Source of the DNA: Opeltia flavorubescens
Lineage: Eukaryota > Ascomycota > Lecanoromycetes > Teloschistales > Teloschistaceae
Assembly: GCA_000442125.1 (NCBI GenBank)
Contig: KE546981.1
Coordinates: forward strand, 124,001 to 188,000
Direction of reading: 5' to 3'
DNA length: 64,000 nt
How positions within the stretch are numbered: the first letter of the stretch is position 1; each line of letters opens with the position of its first letter. The translations under genes and the position numbers were made by a program. The notes beneath the pieces were generated by a model. It was not told where the DNA came from, did not search any database, and saw nothing but the letters and a program-made list of their open reading frames with translations. This document shows positions 1 through 10,198 of this stretch, one piece after another.

Positions 1-1094
1 GGAGCGGGTCGACGATGTCAAGGGCTTTGCACTCACCTTCAGCAAGAATGGTGTCTTTGTCCAAACGCGAGCGCAAACGGCGGCCACGCCATGATTCTTG
101 CCAGGAATTGTAGTCATCTGCGAGCATGAACATATCAGCGTCTTTTATGAGCTACATGCACAAGGTGTCTCGTCTTACATCTTCCCTCGATGTCCTTGCC
201 ATTGTCATCCATGCGATGGAACCAGATATCTACATAGAAATCAGCCAAAGACCAAGAGGCAGTCGAAGAAGCTAAGAAGATAAAAAGAATAGTAGGAGTT
301 GAAATTCTTACTCGGCACAATAACATCCCGATCATGCTTCATGAGATCCTCAATCACCGTCTTCGGGTTCTCCACAACATCCACGTCTCTCCAATACACC
401 CACCGATGCTCCGGCTTCAGCGCAGCATACAACAGGTAATTCCTCGCTCTCCCGATCCCTTTCCTCCGCGTTCCCTGCGCTTTGAAGCTATGCCGCTCTT
501 CTACATCTTGAGGTAGGTCGTCGTCGAAGTCCTTTTCGACGACCGTGACGCTGTGGAAGCGGGAAGGATTGGCATGCGCTTGTAGACGCTCGAGTTCGGA
601 GTTGAGTACAGACAGGGTATCGTCCTTTGAGTCTCCGACTAGGAACGCCAGATCGATGTTTTCGTGTGCGTACGTCAGCTCGTGGAGGAGTTGGAAATGC
701 GTTTCTAGATGGGAGGCTGCGTCTCGGAGGGGCGTGAGGATTAGCACGCGGTCATGGCTGCCGTCGTGAGTGAGGGAAGCGTTATCGAGATCGATGTACT
801 CGATACTTTGGGATTCCACGATCAATGGCTCGTGTGGGTTATGGAGTGCTGGAGCTCGCGTGGATGAGCCTTCTTGGTTTGGTTGAGAGGCTGTTGTTGG
901 CGGATCATTGGAGTTCGAGCAAAGGAAGCTTGGCTGAGATTTAGCAGCAGATGGAGAAGGATTACACTTTAGTAGGAGACGCACCGGTGCCAGCCATTCG
1001 TCCAACGCCATAAAAAGATGAAAAGGAAGAATAATAGAAGATAGTAGAGCCGTCGCGTTGGCGTTAGACTGCTTAGACGTGGGCGTCTCGCCAT
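1..1094 (-). CDS. Mannan polymerase subunit, Mnn9/Anp1/Van1 family (GT62), 3' end cut by window
   Basis: This is a Golgi alpha-1,6-mannosyltransferase subunit of the Mnn9/Anp1/Van1 family, which extends N-glycan mannan on the fungal cell wall. Three joined exons read 312-~1011 (minus), 179-229 and 1-117. Splicing restores the family block VIVPNIWFHRMDDNGKDIEG and then RYDYNSWQES. The first exon carries the nucleotide-sugar part (VLILTPLRDA, FLVGDSKDD, RARNYLLY) and the metal-binding WRDVDV motif. An ATG at 1011 gives no membrane anchor. An upstream ATG at 1094 would encode basic residues plus a hydrophobic stretch (LYYLLLFFLFIFLW), the type II anchor expected here, but it needs an extra intron of about 60 bp (GTGCGT donor, weak acceptor near 930) to rejoin the frame. 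That 5' exon is inferred. The C-terminus lies outside the window. Which of the three paralogues it is cannot be decided. Confidence 0.88.
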
Positions 1095-1906
1095 GATCCT
1101 TCCGTAGTTGCTAGCAACGCCAATACATCATATCCAGAACATGAGTACCCTCAAGGACTTGAAAAGTAAAAGCACTTTTTGCCTATGCTATGAATGTTCT
1201 CAATGGAAAAGAAATGCTATGATATACATCTTACGCAGCTTAGTTGCGGTAAAACGAGATCCGGCTACAAGGTAATTACGGTGATCAACAGGCTTCGACT
1301 GATGGTAAGCAGCATGTGATCCATGCATCTATAATACTGATGGGAGGGGAAGAACTATAGAAGGATCATATGGATGTCTTAGCTAGACTGAGAAGGTGTT
1401 GAAAGAGTTGTCAATCAAGCTTTTACTGGCGGCTTGGCAATAGGGCTGGAAAGTAAACATCGTCCTCCCTCGAGGAACTCCTGTATCACAGCTAATAATC
1501 ATCAACTTGCATTGTGATCTTTGATTACAGACTACAAGAGCTACCCTATTCCGCCCTCATCAATTGGGACTCTTGTTATCAAAGTTGTATCAAAGGTCTC
1601 TACCAACTATGTATGTATACATCGGCCCATGGACCTGCGGCTGAGGTATCCCATCCCTTACTATGGCACTAAAAACAGGGGCTACCATAACTATCTCGCC
1701 TTCGTCTCATTCTGTATCTACTATACAGGCTCGTAGTCGACAGTGTTACCAATTAGTCAAATATATATATAAGGCTACCAGGAAATCGATCTATCGATAT
1801 AGTCATCTTGGAAGCTCCCTGAACAAGAAGCACAGTGGGTGTACGCCAAGCTTTTTGATGTCATGAGTAGCAGGGGATGGGATCTCCAACGAGCACTCAA
1901 CACGTT
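1095..1906. other. Intergenic, no gene seen
   Basis: This is the upstream region of the mannosyltransferase, ending at the inverted-repeat element. Short frames are present but show no family motif, codon pattern or splice structure that I can support. Confidence 0.6.
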
Positions 1907-2180
1907 CGAGGGTCGGTGACAAAAGTCCTGCCCCATAGGGGCTTGAGGGGCAATTTCTGCTTGGCCAGCTTTACCAGCTTGTAACTCCACCAGAATTTGT
2001 TTAAATTTCCTCTTAGTAATTGGAGTTTGAAGAACTATTGAATGCGCTTTTAACTGATATTTTGCTTTGTCTATTACACGTTTACGTGGCTGATAGCGAT
2101 TTTTCAAAAGGAGCTTGTATATGGGTTTGATGGGGTTTGCCAAGCCCCCTATGGGGCAGGACTTTTGTCACCGACCATCG
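1907..2180. mobile_element. MITE-like element, copy A (274 bp, ~40-bp terminal inverted repeats)
   Basis: The two ends are inverted repeats. The left end (1911-1945) starts GGTCGGTGACAAAAGTCCTG and continues through CCCCATAGGGGCTTG. The right end (2141-2176) is its reverse complement with one extra G. Taking CGA as the outermost bases, the element is flanked by a direct GTT on both sides (1904-1906 and 2181-2183), which fits a 3-bp target-site duplication. It lies 47 bp past the stop codon of P450-1. A weak minus-strand reading frame covers the interior (lysine- and arginine-rich). It could be the tail of a transposase, but I see no catalytic motif. A related element lies at 9659-9923. Confidence 0.8.
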
Positions 2181-2229
2181 GTTGCATCTACCATCCTTCG
2201 CTGGGCCTGGAACAACGTAGCAAAAGCAA

Positions 2230-3961
2230 TCAGCGCCTCTCCTTCAACACAACAGGTAACGCAGGCTGCTTCCACCCGTTGAAAATTTTCTGTCCGACCG
2301 TCCAATCCTTCGCCTCATCTCCAAGTTTCATGTCAAACTTCCAGATCAGATGGGTTAGCGCGAATTTGACGTTATTTAAAGCGAAGCTATGCAGAATATC
2401 GATTAGTATAATGTTCGCTTTGAAAATTTTCCGCTTCCCCTAAGAGCAAGCTTCGGGATCCATTTGGATAGCACTTACCGCTTGCCTGGGCAGTCTCGCG
2501 GTCCGACTGAGAAGGGTTGAACGACATCCCTTTTGTCATTGGCATAAGCAGGGTCGTCTAGCCATCGATCCGGAACGAATAGGTGCGGGTCACGGAAGTT
2601 CTGGGCTGACAGGTTGGAGCAGTAGTGGTTGATCGTTACAACGGTCTGTAAAGTAGTACGTCAATCATCATAGAGGCCGTGATATTTAGCGATAGGAGTC
2701 AGTGCTTACATTTTGAGGGACCCAATTCCCGCTGATGGAAGCTCCATTACGGTCTGCAACGAGCCTCGGAAAACCATTCGCGAGCGGTGCATGGATACGC
2801 AAAGTCTCTTTGACACAGGCCTCGAGATAAGGTATTTTGGATAGCACATCTTGCAGGTTGATTTCCTCCGCGGAGTCGAAAACACCCCGGACTTCTTCGC
2901 AGAGTCTCTTGAACACGCCCTCATTGCCGGCCACATGGTATACAGCTGCCGTGAGTGCGACAGCGGACGTTTCGCTGCCGGCAAGGATAACCACGCTTGC
3001 TTGGGCCTCGATTGTCCGTTTATCTAGCTGCTCTTTCTCCGCTTGTCGCAGGAAATAGGACATGAAATCCGGACGTTCTGTGGGCGAGTCGATCCGACGA
3101 CGAACCCGCTGTAAGGAAGCTTTGCTATGCTGTCTCTTCCTTTCCCTGACTGAAGGTGGAATCAGAAGGGCCAGAACTTTATTCAACGGCCAGAACTTGT
3201 GGCACTGATGAAGGAGTGTGGCAGCGTAGAAGTAATCCACCACGAACTGTGCCCATTCATGGTATATGCCGTCTCTTACGCAGCCCAAGTCCTCGCCGAA
3301 AGCGAAATCGCTGAGGATGTCGAAGAAGGAGAAGTTGAACCATTTGCGTACATCGACGGTGCCTTGTTCCCGGCTCGCCTTCGCCAGCTGTGCTAGCAGA
3401 CAGACTACATGGCTTCGCAGCATCGGCTCCTGCTCAAGTAACGCCTTGTGAGAGAAGGCGGGATTGATCGCTCGACGAATCGGCCTAGCGTCATCATCAC
3501 TGGCTATTGTAATGGTCTCCTTTTCGAGCAACATCTCGCTGTAGAAATGCGGATCTTTTGGCAATGCCGCGAGACCTTTCTGGTACCCGTAAATATCGTT
3601 CCAGGCCGAAGGTTCGATGAACGATTATGTATTTGGTGCGATGCGGACGACGCTGCCGTACTTGTCGTGTGCCTTCTTAAGGACATATTGGCTCGTGCCT
3701 CGTAGCTGTAAGAATGCAAGGGGCACGTCAGATGCGACGAGATATATCGGCCCTTTGTACATCGACAAAGGGTGAAGGTAGATATTGTATGCAACCCGTG
3801 CTATGATTATCGAGGTAGTCTGATCAGGTAATCGCTTAGCCGTCCTTGAGCTGGCATGTCCTTCGGAAGTGGAGGTATACCAAAATCATAAGACCAAGCC
3901 ATGGTGAACCCGACTTGAGCATACCAATAACCTGGCTCATAAGGCTTGCGATCGAGTCCAT
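2230..3961 (-). pseudogene. Cytochrome P450 (P450-1, CYP65-like), in-frame stop
   Basis: This is a membrane-anchored haem monooxygenase gene with four exons on the minus strand: 3881-3961, 2710-3819, 2479-2645 and 2230-2386. It would encode about 504 residues, the normal length for a fungal microsomal P450. Seen in order are an N-terminal hydrophobic anchor, the HP-x-x-x-Y-K-GP entry segment, HDKYG..VRIAPN, the I-helix AGSETSA, the ExxR motif KETLRIHAP, the FVPDRW region and the haem loop FSVGPRDCPGKR. All of these are intact. Codon 92 is TAA (forward 3625-3627), at the place where relatives read APNELSF, and no intron can remove it without losing conserved sequence. It is therefore called a pseudogene or null allele, unless the base is a sequencing error. 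It resembles CYP65-type (isotrichodermin hydroxylase-like) enzymes and is divergent to the terpene cyclase, suggesting it once oxidised the cyclase product. Confidence 0.85.
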
Positions 3962-5042
3962 GCTGAGAAGCGTTTGGCAGCAGGGAAAGAATATGATCTG
4001 TCTTGAACGAGTAAAATGATATGCGATGAAACAGAAGGTATAAGATCTCGACGACTATTAAGATTCCCTATGTTAGTCAAAAAGCCCCAGAAAATAGAAG
4101 GTGGAATGTGTTTCATTACCTTTTCACCGTTTCACTCCTGGGGAACGCGATGCATTGGAATTTTCAAATACTGGTCACATACGATTTGAGAAGTCTTTAG
4201 CAATCGTAAGTTCCCTAGATTGACAATCGAGGCATGTATAGGTGTCAGACTGTTTTGCAAAAGGTATTCGTTGAAGAATTCTGGATAGTCAAATCCTGAT
4301 GCTGGTGACCTAAGGTTGGATTGACAATGGATACTGACGATTGNGTATCAAATCAGGCTGAGGGTAGACGAGATCCGGTTGAATCCTATATTTTGTGTGT
4401 CAGCGAATGTCATACAGCCGCTCTCTGAGTTCGATACGTTCACTCGTTACCTCGATATGCAGACTCCAGGATCGACTCCACTCATGACATTTCTCCCTGA
4501 AGATCCAAAGAAAAGGATTGCCAACGCCGCTCTAACAACGTGATCAGAGTTGACATATCTGAAGGGTGTGACGGAAAGGCTACTTTCAGGCCTGGATCGA
4601 AGCGAACTTTGTGAAAGCCTACACGTAAGATGGCTTACCGTGCCTCGTCAGAAGGATGCGAAGCGACATAAGCTTTGAAAGGTGGTTGTTCAGCTCGTTG
4701 CCTTGTTGCTGCCGATCAAGCCAGAAGTGTGCCCTGGACGCTCATCAGGAATCATGCATCATCGATGGGGAAATAAATTCTCCGCAAACGTGCATGAGTG
4801 TAATGCAAATCGCTCCTGCAGTTCGATCTGACAGCCTTCGTCATGGCGCAAGATAATCTGACGCATTCCGCCGATTGGTACGATGCTACAGCCTCTCTAT
4901 CATGATCCATTACGGTGAACTTGACTGGCAGTCTTACAAAATAGGTCTCCTGCTTTGCTAGGATGGTTCAATTGCCTACTGGAAGACCCATTTCAACCAG
5001 AAAATATCACTCGAAGCTCAGCATCATCACTGGTGAAGCAAA
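3962..5042. promoter_or_regulatory. Shared divergent upstream region of P450-1 and terpene cyclase
   Basis: About 1.08 kb separate the start codons of two divergent cluster genes, so both promoters must lie here. I found no convincing gene. Short plus-strand frames around 4550-4850 look weakly protein-like but match no family I know and have no supportable exon structure. One unresolved base lies at about 4344. Confidence 0.5.
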
Positions 5043-6655
5043 ATGCGTTCTCACAACCCAAGAAAAGGGGTCATCTTTGACCTTGGCGATGTCTTGTTGA
5101 ATTGGTCGCCCAGTACATCGACATGTATACCTCCTAAAATGATGCGGAATATGCTATCCTCGGACACCTGGGCGAAATACGAGTGTGGGGATATAGCGCA
5201 AGACGAGTGTTATGATCTGATCTCTCAACAGTTCTCAGTCTCAGCTCTCGAAGTAGCGGAAGCATTTTCTCAAGCACGAGACTCCTTACAACCTAATCAG
5301 GCCATGGTCTCCTTTATCCAAGATTTGAAAGCCCAGTTTCGAGGAGGCATCAAAATATATGCCATGTCAAATGTGTCAAAAGAAGACTATTCCGTTCTCT
5401 CGACACGGCTGACAGATTGGTCAATATTTAATCGGATCTTTACCTCGGGACATGCAGGCATGCGAAAGCCAAACACCAATTTCTATCAGCACGTTTTACG
5501 AAACATTCAACTAGCCCCAGAGGAAACCCTTTTCATAGACGACAAGACGGAGAATGTACTGGCAGCGAAATCTCTCGGTATCGACAGCATTGTCTTCGAC
5601 AACAACGTCAACGTCATCCAATCTGTTAGGACAATCCTGCATGATCCCATTGGGAGAGCCTTTCAGTATCTCCAGAATTATTCAAAGGAGTTTGACTCCT
5701 TCACCGATACCGGCGTCAATGTGCCCGATAATTTCGCGCAACTATTGATTTTGGAGACTCTGCAAGAACGGTATGTGTTGGTATCTATAAAGTCAACCCC
5801 GTTATCTTTGCTGATAATGCCAAAAGAAGCCCTGTTCGTGTTGAATGGGGCTCGAGGCGGTCGTGGAATTACTTTCGAGGTATGGAACCAAGCATTGATC
5901 GTCAGGCATAGACCATGGTGAACAAGCCAAGAACAGGAAAGCCGCTGCTGACCCCAGGGAACGAGTTCCCTGACGATCTTGATACCACATCGATGGCTCT
6001 TATGACATTGCGACCCAGCGCCGAGATAACTTCGTCTCTACTGGAAGAGATGTTGACTTATGTCAATCCAGATGGCACATTCCAGGTAAGTCAGGATGCT
6101 TGATGCCGCCTCTTAAATGTCGAGAGTAAAGGAGATCTGTTGACCAAGGAACGGCAGACGTACTTTGATCGAAAGAGACCTCGCGTTGATGCAGTAGTCA
6201 GTGCAAACGTGCTGGCTTGCTTCTACCATTTTGGCCGCGAGCATACCCCAAGCTTAGAGCTTACACTGCAAATGGTTCGTGACAATTTACTATCTCGAGC
6301 TTACCTGCAAGGAACACGTTACTACCCGTCACCCGATTGCTGCCTTTTCTTCTTTGGGCGCCTCCTACGATCTTCAAGCGACAATAATCTCCAAGATGCT
6401 CTAGGGTACCTTCTCAGGGAGCGTATGCAGGAACGTGTTGGAGAAAAGGGCAGTGCTCTGGACATTGCAATGCGTGTCATCACATGCAAATGTTTGAGTC
6501 AAGACTGCGGCGACGATCTGAATACCCTGCTGGACATGCAATGTGAAGACGGCAGTTGGGACGCCGGCTGGATGTATAGATTTGGGTCGACTGGAGTCAG
6601 AGTTGGCAATAATGGTGTCACAACGGCAATGGCAGTTAGGGCACTTCAGTCGTGA
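5043..6655 (+). CDS. HAD-like class II sesquiterpene cyclase (drimane-type, AstC/DrtB family)
   Basis: Four exons (5043-5770, 5827-5879, 5937-6085, 6158-6655) give about 475 residues. Residues 8-230 are a HAD phosphatase-type domain with motif I VIFDLGDVL (D13; the +2 residue is Gly rather than Asp), motif II Ser109 (AMSNVSK), motif III Lys142 (GMRKPN) and motif IV FIDDKTENV (D166, D167). The C-terminal half is a terpene-cyclase beta-type domain with PDDLDTTS, which is the class II DxDTT acid motif, and QCEDGSWDAGW, a QW-type motif. This two-domain order is known from fungal drimane cyclases such as AstC and DrtB, which protonate and cyclise farnesyl diphosphate. Splicing creates the conserved junctions WNYFRGKPLLTPG and GTFQTYFDRKRPRVD. 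The acceptor of the first intron could be 5826 or 5829, a small difference. The product (drimanyl diphosphate or a drimenol-type alcohol) is inferred from the family. Confidence 0.87.
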
Positions 6656-8344
6656 AAGACGCACTGGACCAACAAGCCCGGTAGCCCCTCCAGTCAATGT
6701 ATTACGCTGTGGCGAACGATCTGGAAGATTCATTGTAGCGAATACCATGTACAGTCAATTTACCCTCTTCAGAGACACGATAATGGCATAGTTGATCCAA
6801 TCACTGGAGTTCGTGGATAATCTGAGTTGAGAGTGTACGAGGGATGCGTTAGGGGGCCAAAATCTTACGCAGCAAATGATGGTGTGATGGCTGTCATGCC
6901 TATCCGGAAATCCGGCTCATGTTTCCCATGTTGCTAATCACGCTGACGAGGCTACCTCTCACGCACAAGAACTTCTCTTTCGCCTAGCTTTCAGGGATAT
7001 GCTCATGCTGTCAGCTTAAGAGTGGAGCAACCGGAGGTCAGTCCGTTGTCCCCGTTCAGACTAAGTTGACGGACGGAAGAGATCTGCACACGGGCGTCTC
7101 GCCAAAAGATCTTCCATGGGTACGAGGCAACCGATACGCGTGTTACGTCATCACCATACATCAACTCCATGGTTCGGAGGATTTTTCTCGGGCCGCTTCT
7201 GCATACGGCTGCTATCAAAGCGGACGGACCAACGAGCCGCTCCCCGGTAGCGGCCCACGAAGACACACAACCTGCATTCAGCTAAATGGAGGCTGCAATC
7301 ACCGGCATTAGATTAGCGAAAAGCAAGGGATCTTCACAAAATTTCCCTGGCTTTCCAAGGTGCTGCATGTATATCCATAGGTGTCAGCTCAGGGCCAAAA
7401 CGAAGATTGGCATCGACAACTCTATCGAATTACCATTTTTTGAAATTTGATAGTCGAGACCAATTCATGTCGCCTTGCGTAGCCTTGCCAGGTGGTGAAT
7501 CCTAATTGAACGAGATGCAGATCTTAAAAGCGGCGTCGGATCTGTACATAGAATTGATGCATGCTCAGCATGTAATTGATAGATCACCATTAGCAAATTA
7601 CCACCTTCCGATACGCTGGATTTTCAGAGCAAATCTCACATGGTTGGCTTACACTCACCAATGGAACTTTTGGTGCGATCGCCAACAAGGCTACACCGAT
7701 CCACATAGCAGTCTTCTTTATGGCATCATCATTGGACAGCCATACACCGATATTCCTTTTTGCCTTGCAGGATACGATACTCTTACGTGCCTCCGGCTTG
7801 CAGCGACGGGGAAGCATGAGGAAATACCGAACACCATGGCTCGCACACACCTGCATGGTGATCGGTAAGCTCTCAGCCACTTGTCGCTTTTCCTGATTGG
7901 GAATCCTGACTCTCGCAATCGAGGTGCTGACGCTAACACAAATCAATCTCTGTGGAAACATCGATGTTGCTCGTATAAGGCGTCGTCTAATCTAGGATAG
8001 AGCATTTCCATACCAATTGCAAGAACGTTGGCTGAACAAAAGTAGAGTGTATCACGGATGCTGCTGATAAAAATGACGTCGTGGTCCTCATAGTCTTTCC
8101 ATCACTTGTAAATCAAATGCTTTGTCACCATATAGAGCGTCAGACGAACTAATTAAAACAATCATGTTACACAGATTTAAGCATCCTTTCGGCGGCAGCC
8201 TGCAAGATGCCGAGGATCCCATTCTCCATTGAAACCCCGCTGTGCGCGCTTGACCTCAACTTCTCCATTCTTCATGTCATCTCTACGAAGATCTAATGAA
8301 GCAAACTTATTCGGATAAAATTGGAAGACACCGATTAATTACCA
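6656..8344. other. Intergenic between terpene cyclase and dehydrogenase
   Basis: This 1.7-kb stretch lies inside the cluster. A 120-codon open frame at 7506-7868 (plus) and an overlapping one on the minus strand at 7590-7961 have no motif I recognise. I do not call a gene. A degraded cluster gene could be hidden here. Confidence 0.5.
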
Positions 8345-9554
8345 ATGGCCAGATTATTGACTCAATTCTTCTTCATCCCATCGCCTCCCATCACGGAGAG
8401 TAATTGTCCTGATCAAACCAAACGAGTGCGACCTTTCATCATCTTTATCCGCTTTCTAATTGCTAAGCAATACAGGTCTTCATTATCACGGGCGGCTATG
8501 CCGGTCTAGGTTTCGAACTCAGCCAAATTCTCTTCGCACATAATGCCATAGTTTATGTCGCTGGACGCTCCCCTTCAAAAGGCTCTTCAGCCATAGAACG
8601 CATCAAAAGATCCTGTCCCTCAAGTCTCGGCCGCATCGAATTCCTCAATATCGATCTCGCGGACCTGAAAACTGTCAAGCTTGCCGCTGAAGCCTTCCTG
8701 GCGCGGGAACAGCGGCTTGATGTACTAGTCAATAATGCTGCTGTGCGTCCAACCCAGCTCTTCTTACGACAACATACGTCCACGCGTTACAGCAGATGAT
8801 AGCGAGCTGACCATGAGAGCTGCTTGTACGCTATGTAGGTCATGTATACCCCCAGCAGTAGCCTCGACGCCCAAGGCAACGATTTACAAATCAGCACAAA
8901 CTGCCTCGGGCCCTATCTCCTCACCCGACTGCTATCACCCATTCTAGCACAAACGGCGTCCACCTCCCCAACCGGCACCGTCCGCGTCATCTGGGCCGGA
9001 TCCGTCGCAATAGAAGTCCAGGGCCCGAAGCCTGACGGCATGGAGCTCTCTTCCAATGGGGGAGCTCCTCTCGACAAAGGCCCGCAGCTGAATTACGGCC
9101 AGAGTAAAGTCGGAAATCTCTTTCTCGCGCGAAGATTTGCTCGTGAGACACCGGAGAGCGGAGTTGTGCACGTATGTTTCAACCCGGGGAATCTACAGAC
9201 GGAATTGCAGCGGCATTGGGGAGGACTGGGGCCTCTCATAGCGGTGACTATCCTCCCCCTCTCTCTCCTGAGCGGCAAACGGGATCGAACAAAGTTGACT
9301 GACGATCCTATGTGGTGGTTTAGAGAATCCTAATCCTCCACCCTGCCATCAAGGGCGCGTACACGGAACTTTTCAGCGCTCTTTCGCCTGAGATTACGCC
9401 TGATCGTAGTGGTTCGTATGTCGTACCTTGGGGTAAGATTGGCACTTTCCGGCCCGGTCTCGAGACTGCAATGAAGCGGCCTGAAGAAGGGGGAACGGGG
9501 GTCGCGGAGAAATTTATCACCTGGTGTGACGGACGGATCGCGGCTTTTCTGTAA
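8345..9554 (+). pseudogene. Short-chain dehydrogenase/reductase with C-terminal frameshift
   Basis: This is an NAD(P)-dependent classical-type SDR. Exons are 8345-8425, 8476-8742 and 8839 onward, and both introns start GTGCG. Visible motifs are the cofactor turn TGGYAGLG, NIDLADL, VNNAA (completed across intron 2), the GSV strand with catalytic Ser, and YGQSK, which is the YxxxK pair. Exon 3 in frame ends at a TAA at 9331-9333, right after MWWFRES, giving 280 residues. Immediately downstream the frame one base over reads open to a TAA at 9552-9554 with typical family tail features (LHPAIKGAYTELF, SYVVPWGKIG, GGTGVAEKF). The junction is explained by loss of one base near 9323-9331, and no intron fits. 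The missing part is about 73 residues. The core is intact, so partial activity is possible. Its position beside the cyclase suggests it oxidises an alcohol of the terpenoid. Confidence 0.82.
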
Positions 9555-9658
9555 TGTCGCGAGGGGCATTCATGAAGGATAGACGGCATCTTAGTTATTC
9601 CCCACGGTTTCTAAAGTACTAGCTTACAACATGGTCGTGATTAGCTTACTATTGACGA

Positions 9659-9923
9659 CGAGGGTCGGTGACAAAACTCTTGTCCGATATTGGCTAGGCA
9701 GTACCTATCATACATATAGCCAGACGAATCCACAACAAGCTGTTAGAGGATATAGAAAATGAGTAATGTGAAATCGGTGGTTAAACACACTCAAGTCGAC
9801 TGCTTTTCAGGGACAGTAGAATCGTTGTATCGGGTTACAAGACTCAACTGCGTGCGGTAATATATAGCATGGAAGGGTTTGCCAAGAGCCTCTATCAGAC
9901 AGGACTTTTGTCACAGACCCTCG
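9659..9923. mobile_element. MITE-like element, copy B (265 bp), related to copy A
   Basis: The left end starts CGAGGGTCGGTGACAAAA and the right end is the inverted CGAGGGTCTGTGACAAAA, followed inward by AGTCCTGTC. The right ends of copies A and B share about 50 bp, including GGGTTTGCCAAG and CAGGACTTTTGTCAC, while the interiors differ. A direct CGA at 9656-9658 and 9924-9926 fits a 3-bp target duplication, although CGA is also the outermost part of the repeat, so this is less clear than in copy A. It lies between the convergent 3' ends of the dehydrogenase and P450-2, about 100 bp after the dehydrogenase frame. Confidence 0.75.
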
Positions 9924-10198
9924 CGAGCATTTGACCTGCTTACCCAAGAAAGGACTAGCGTCAAGGAGAGAAGTCAATTGAGTCCTGAAAGCACACGTAT
10001 ACTTCATAAGAAGTGAAGGTAGGTTTAAACCAGGTCTCAAACATCTACTGTGACAAGAGGAATCAGAGTAGGTTCAGGTTAATCATCTCACTTCTTCTCG
10101 ACTCTCTCTAGATTACTCATCCAGCAATGATCAATCTCTGTAACATCATCCCCCAACGACCTTCGCCTCTACTTACACGAGACGCGTCTTTACCAGCT

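Noticed and set aside
1775-2143. A 122-codon minus-strand gene
   Set aside because: It lies mostly within the MITE-like element, reads into its inverted repeat and has no known domain.
3560-3660. An intron removing the P450-1 stop codon
   Set aside because: The only possible GT...AG pairs would delete the conserved DKYG..APN block or break the frame.
7506-7961. A further cluster gene between the cyclase and dehydrogenase
   Set aside because: Two overlapping frames on opposite strands, neither with motifs or a supportable exon structure.
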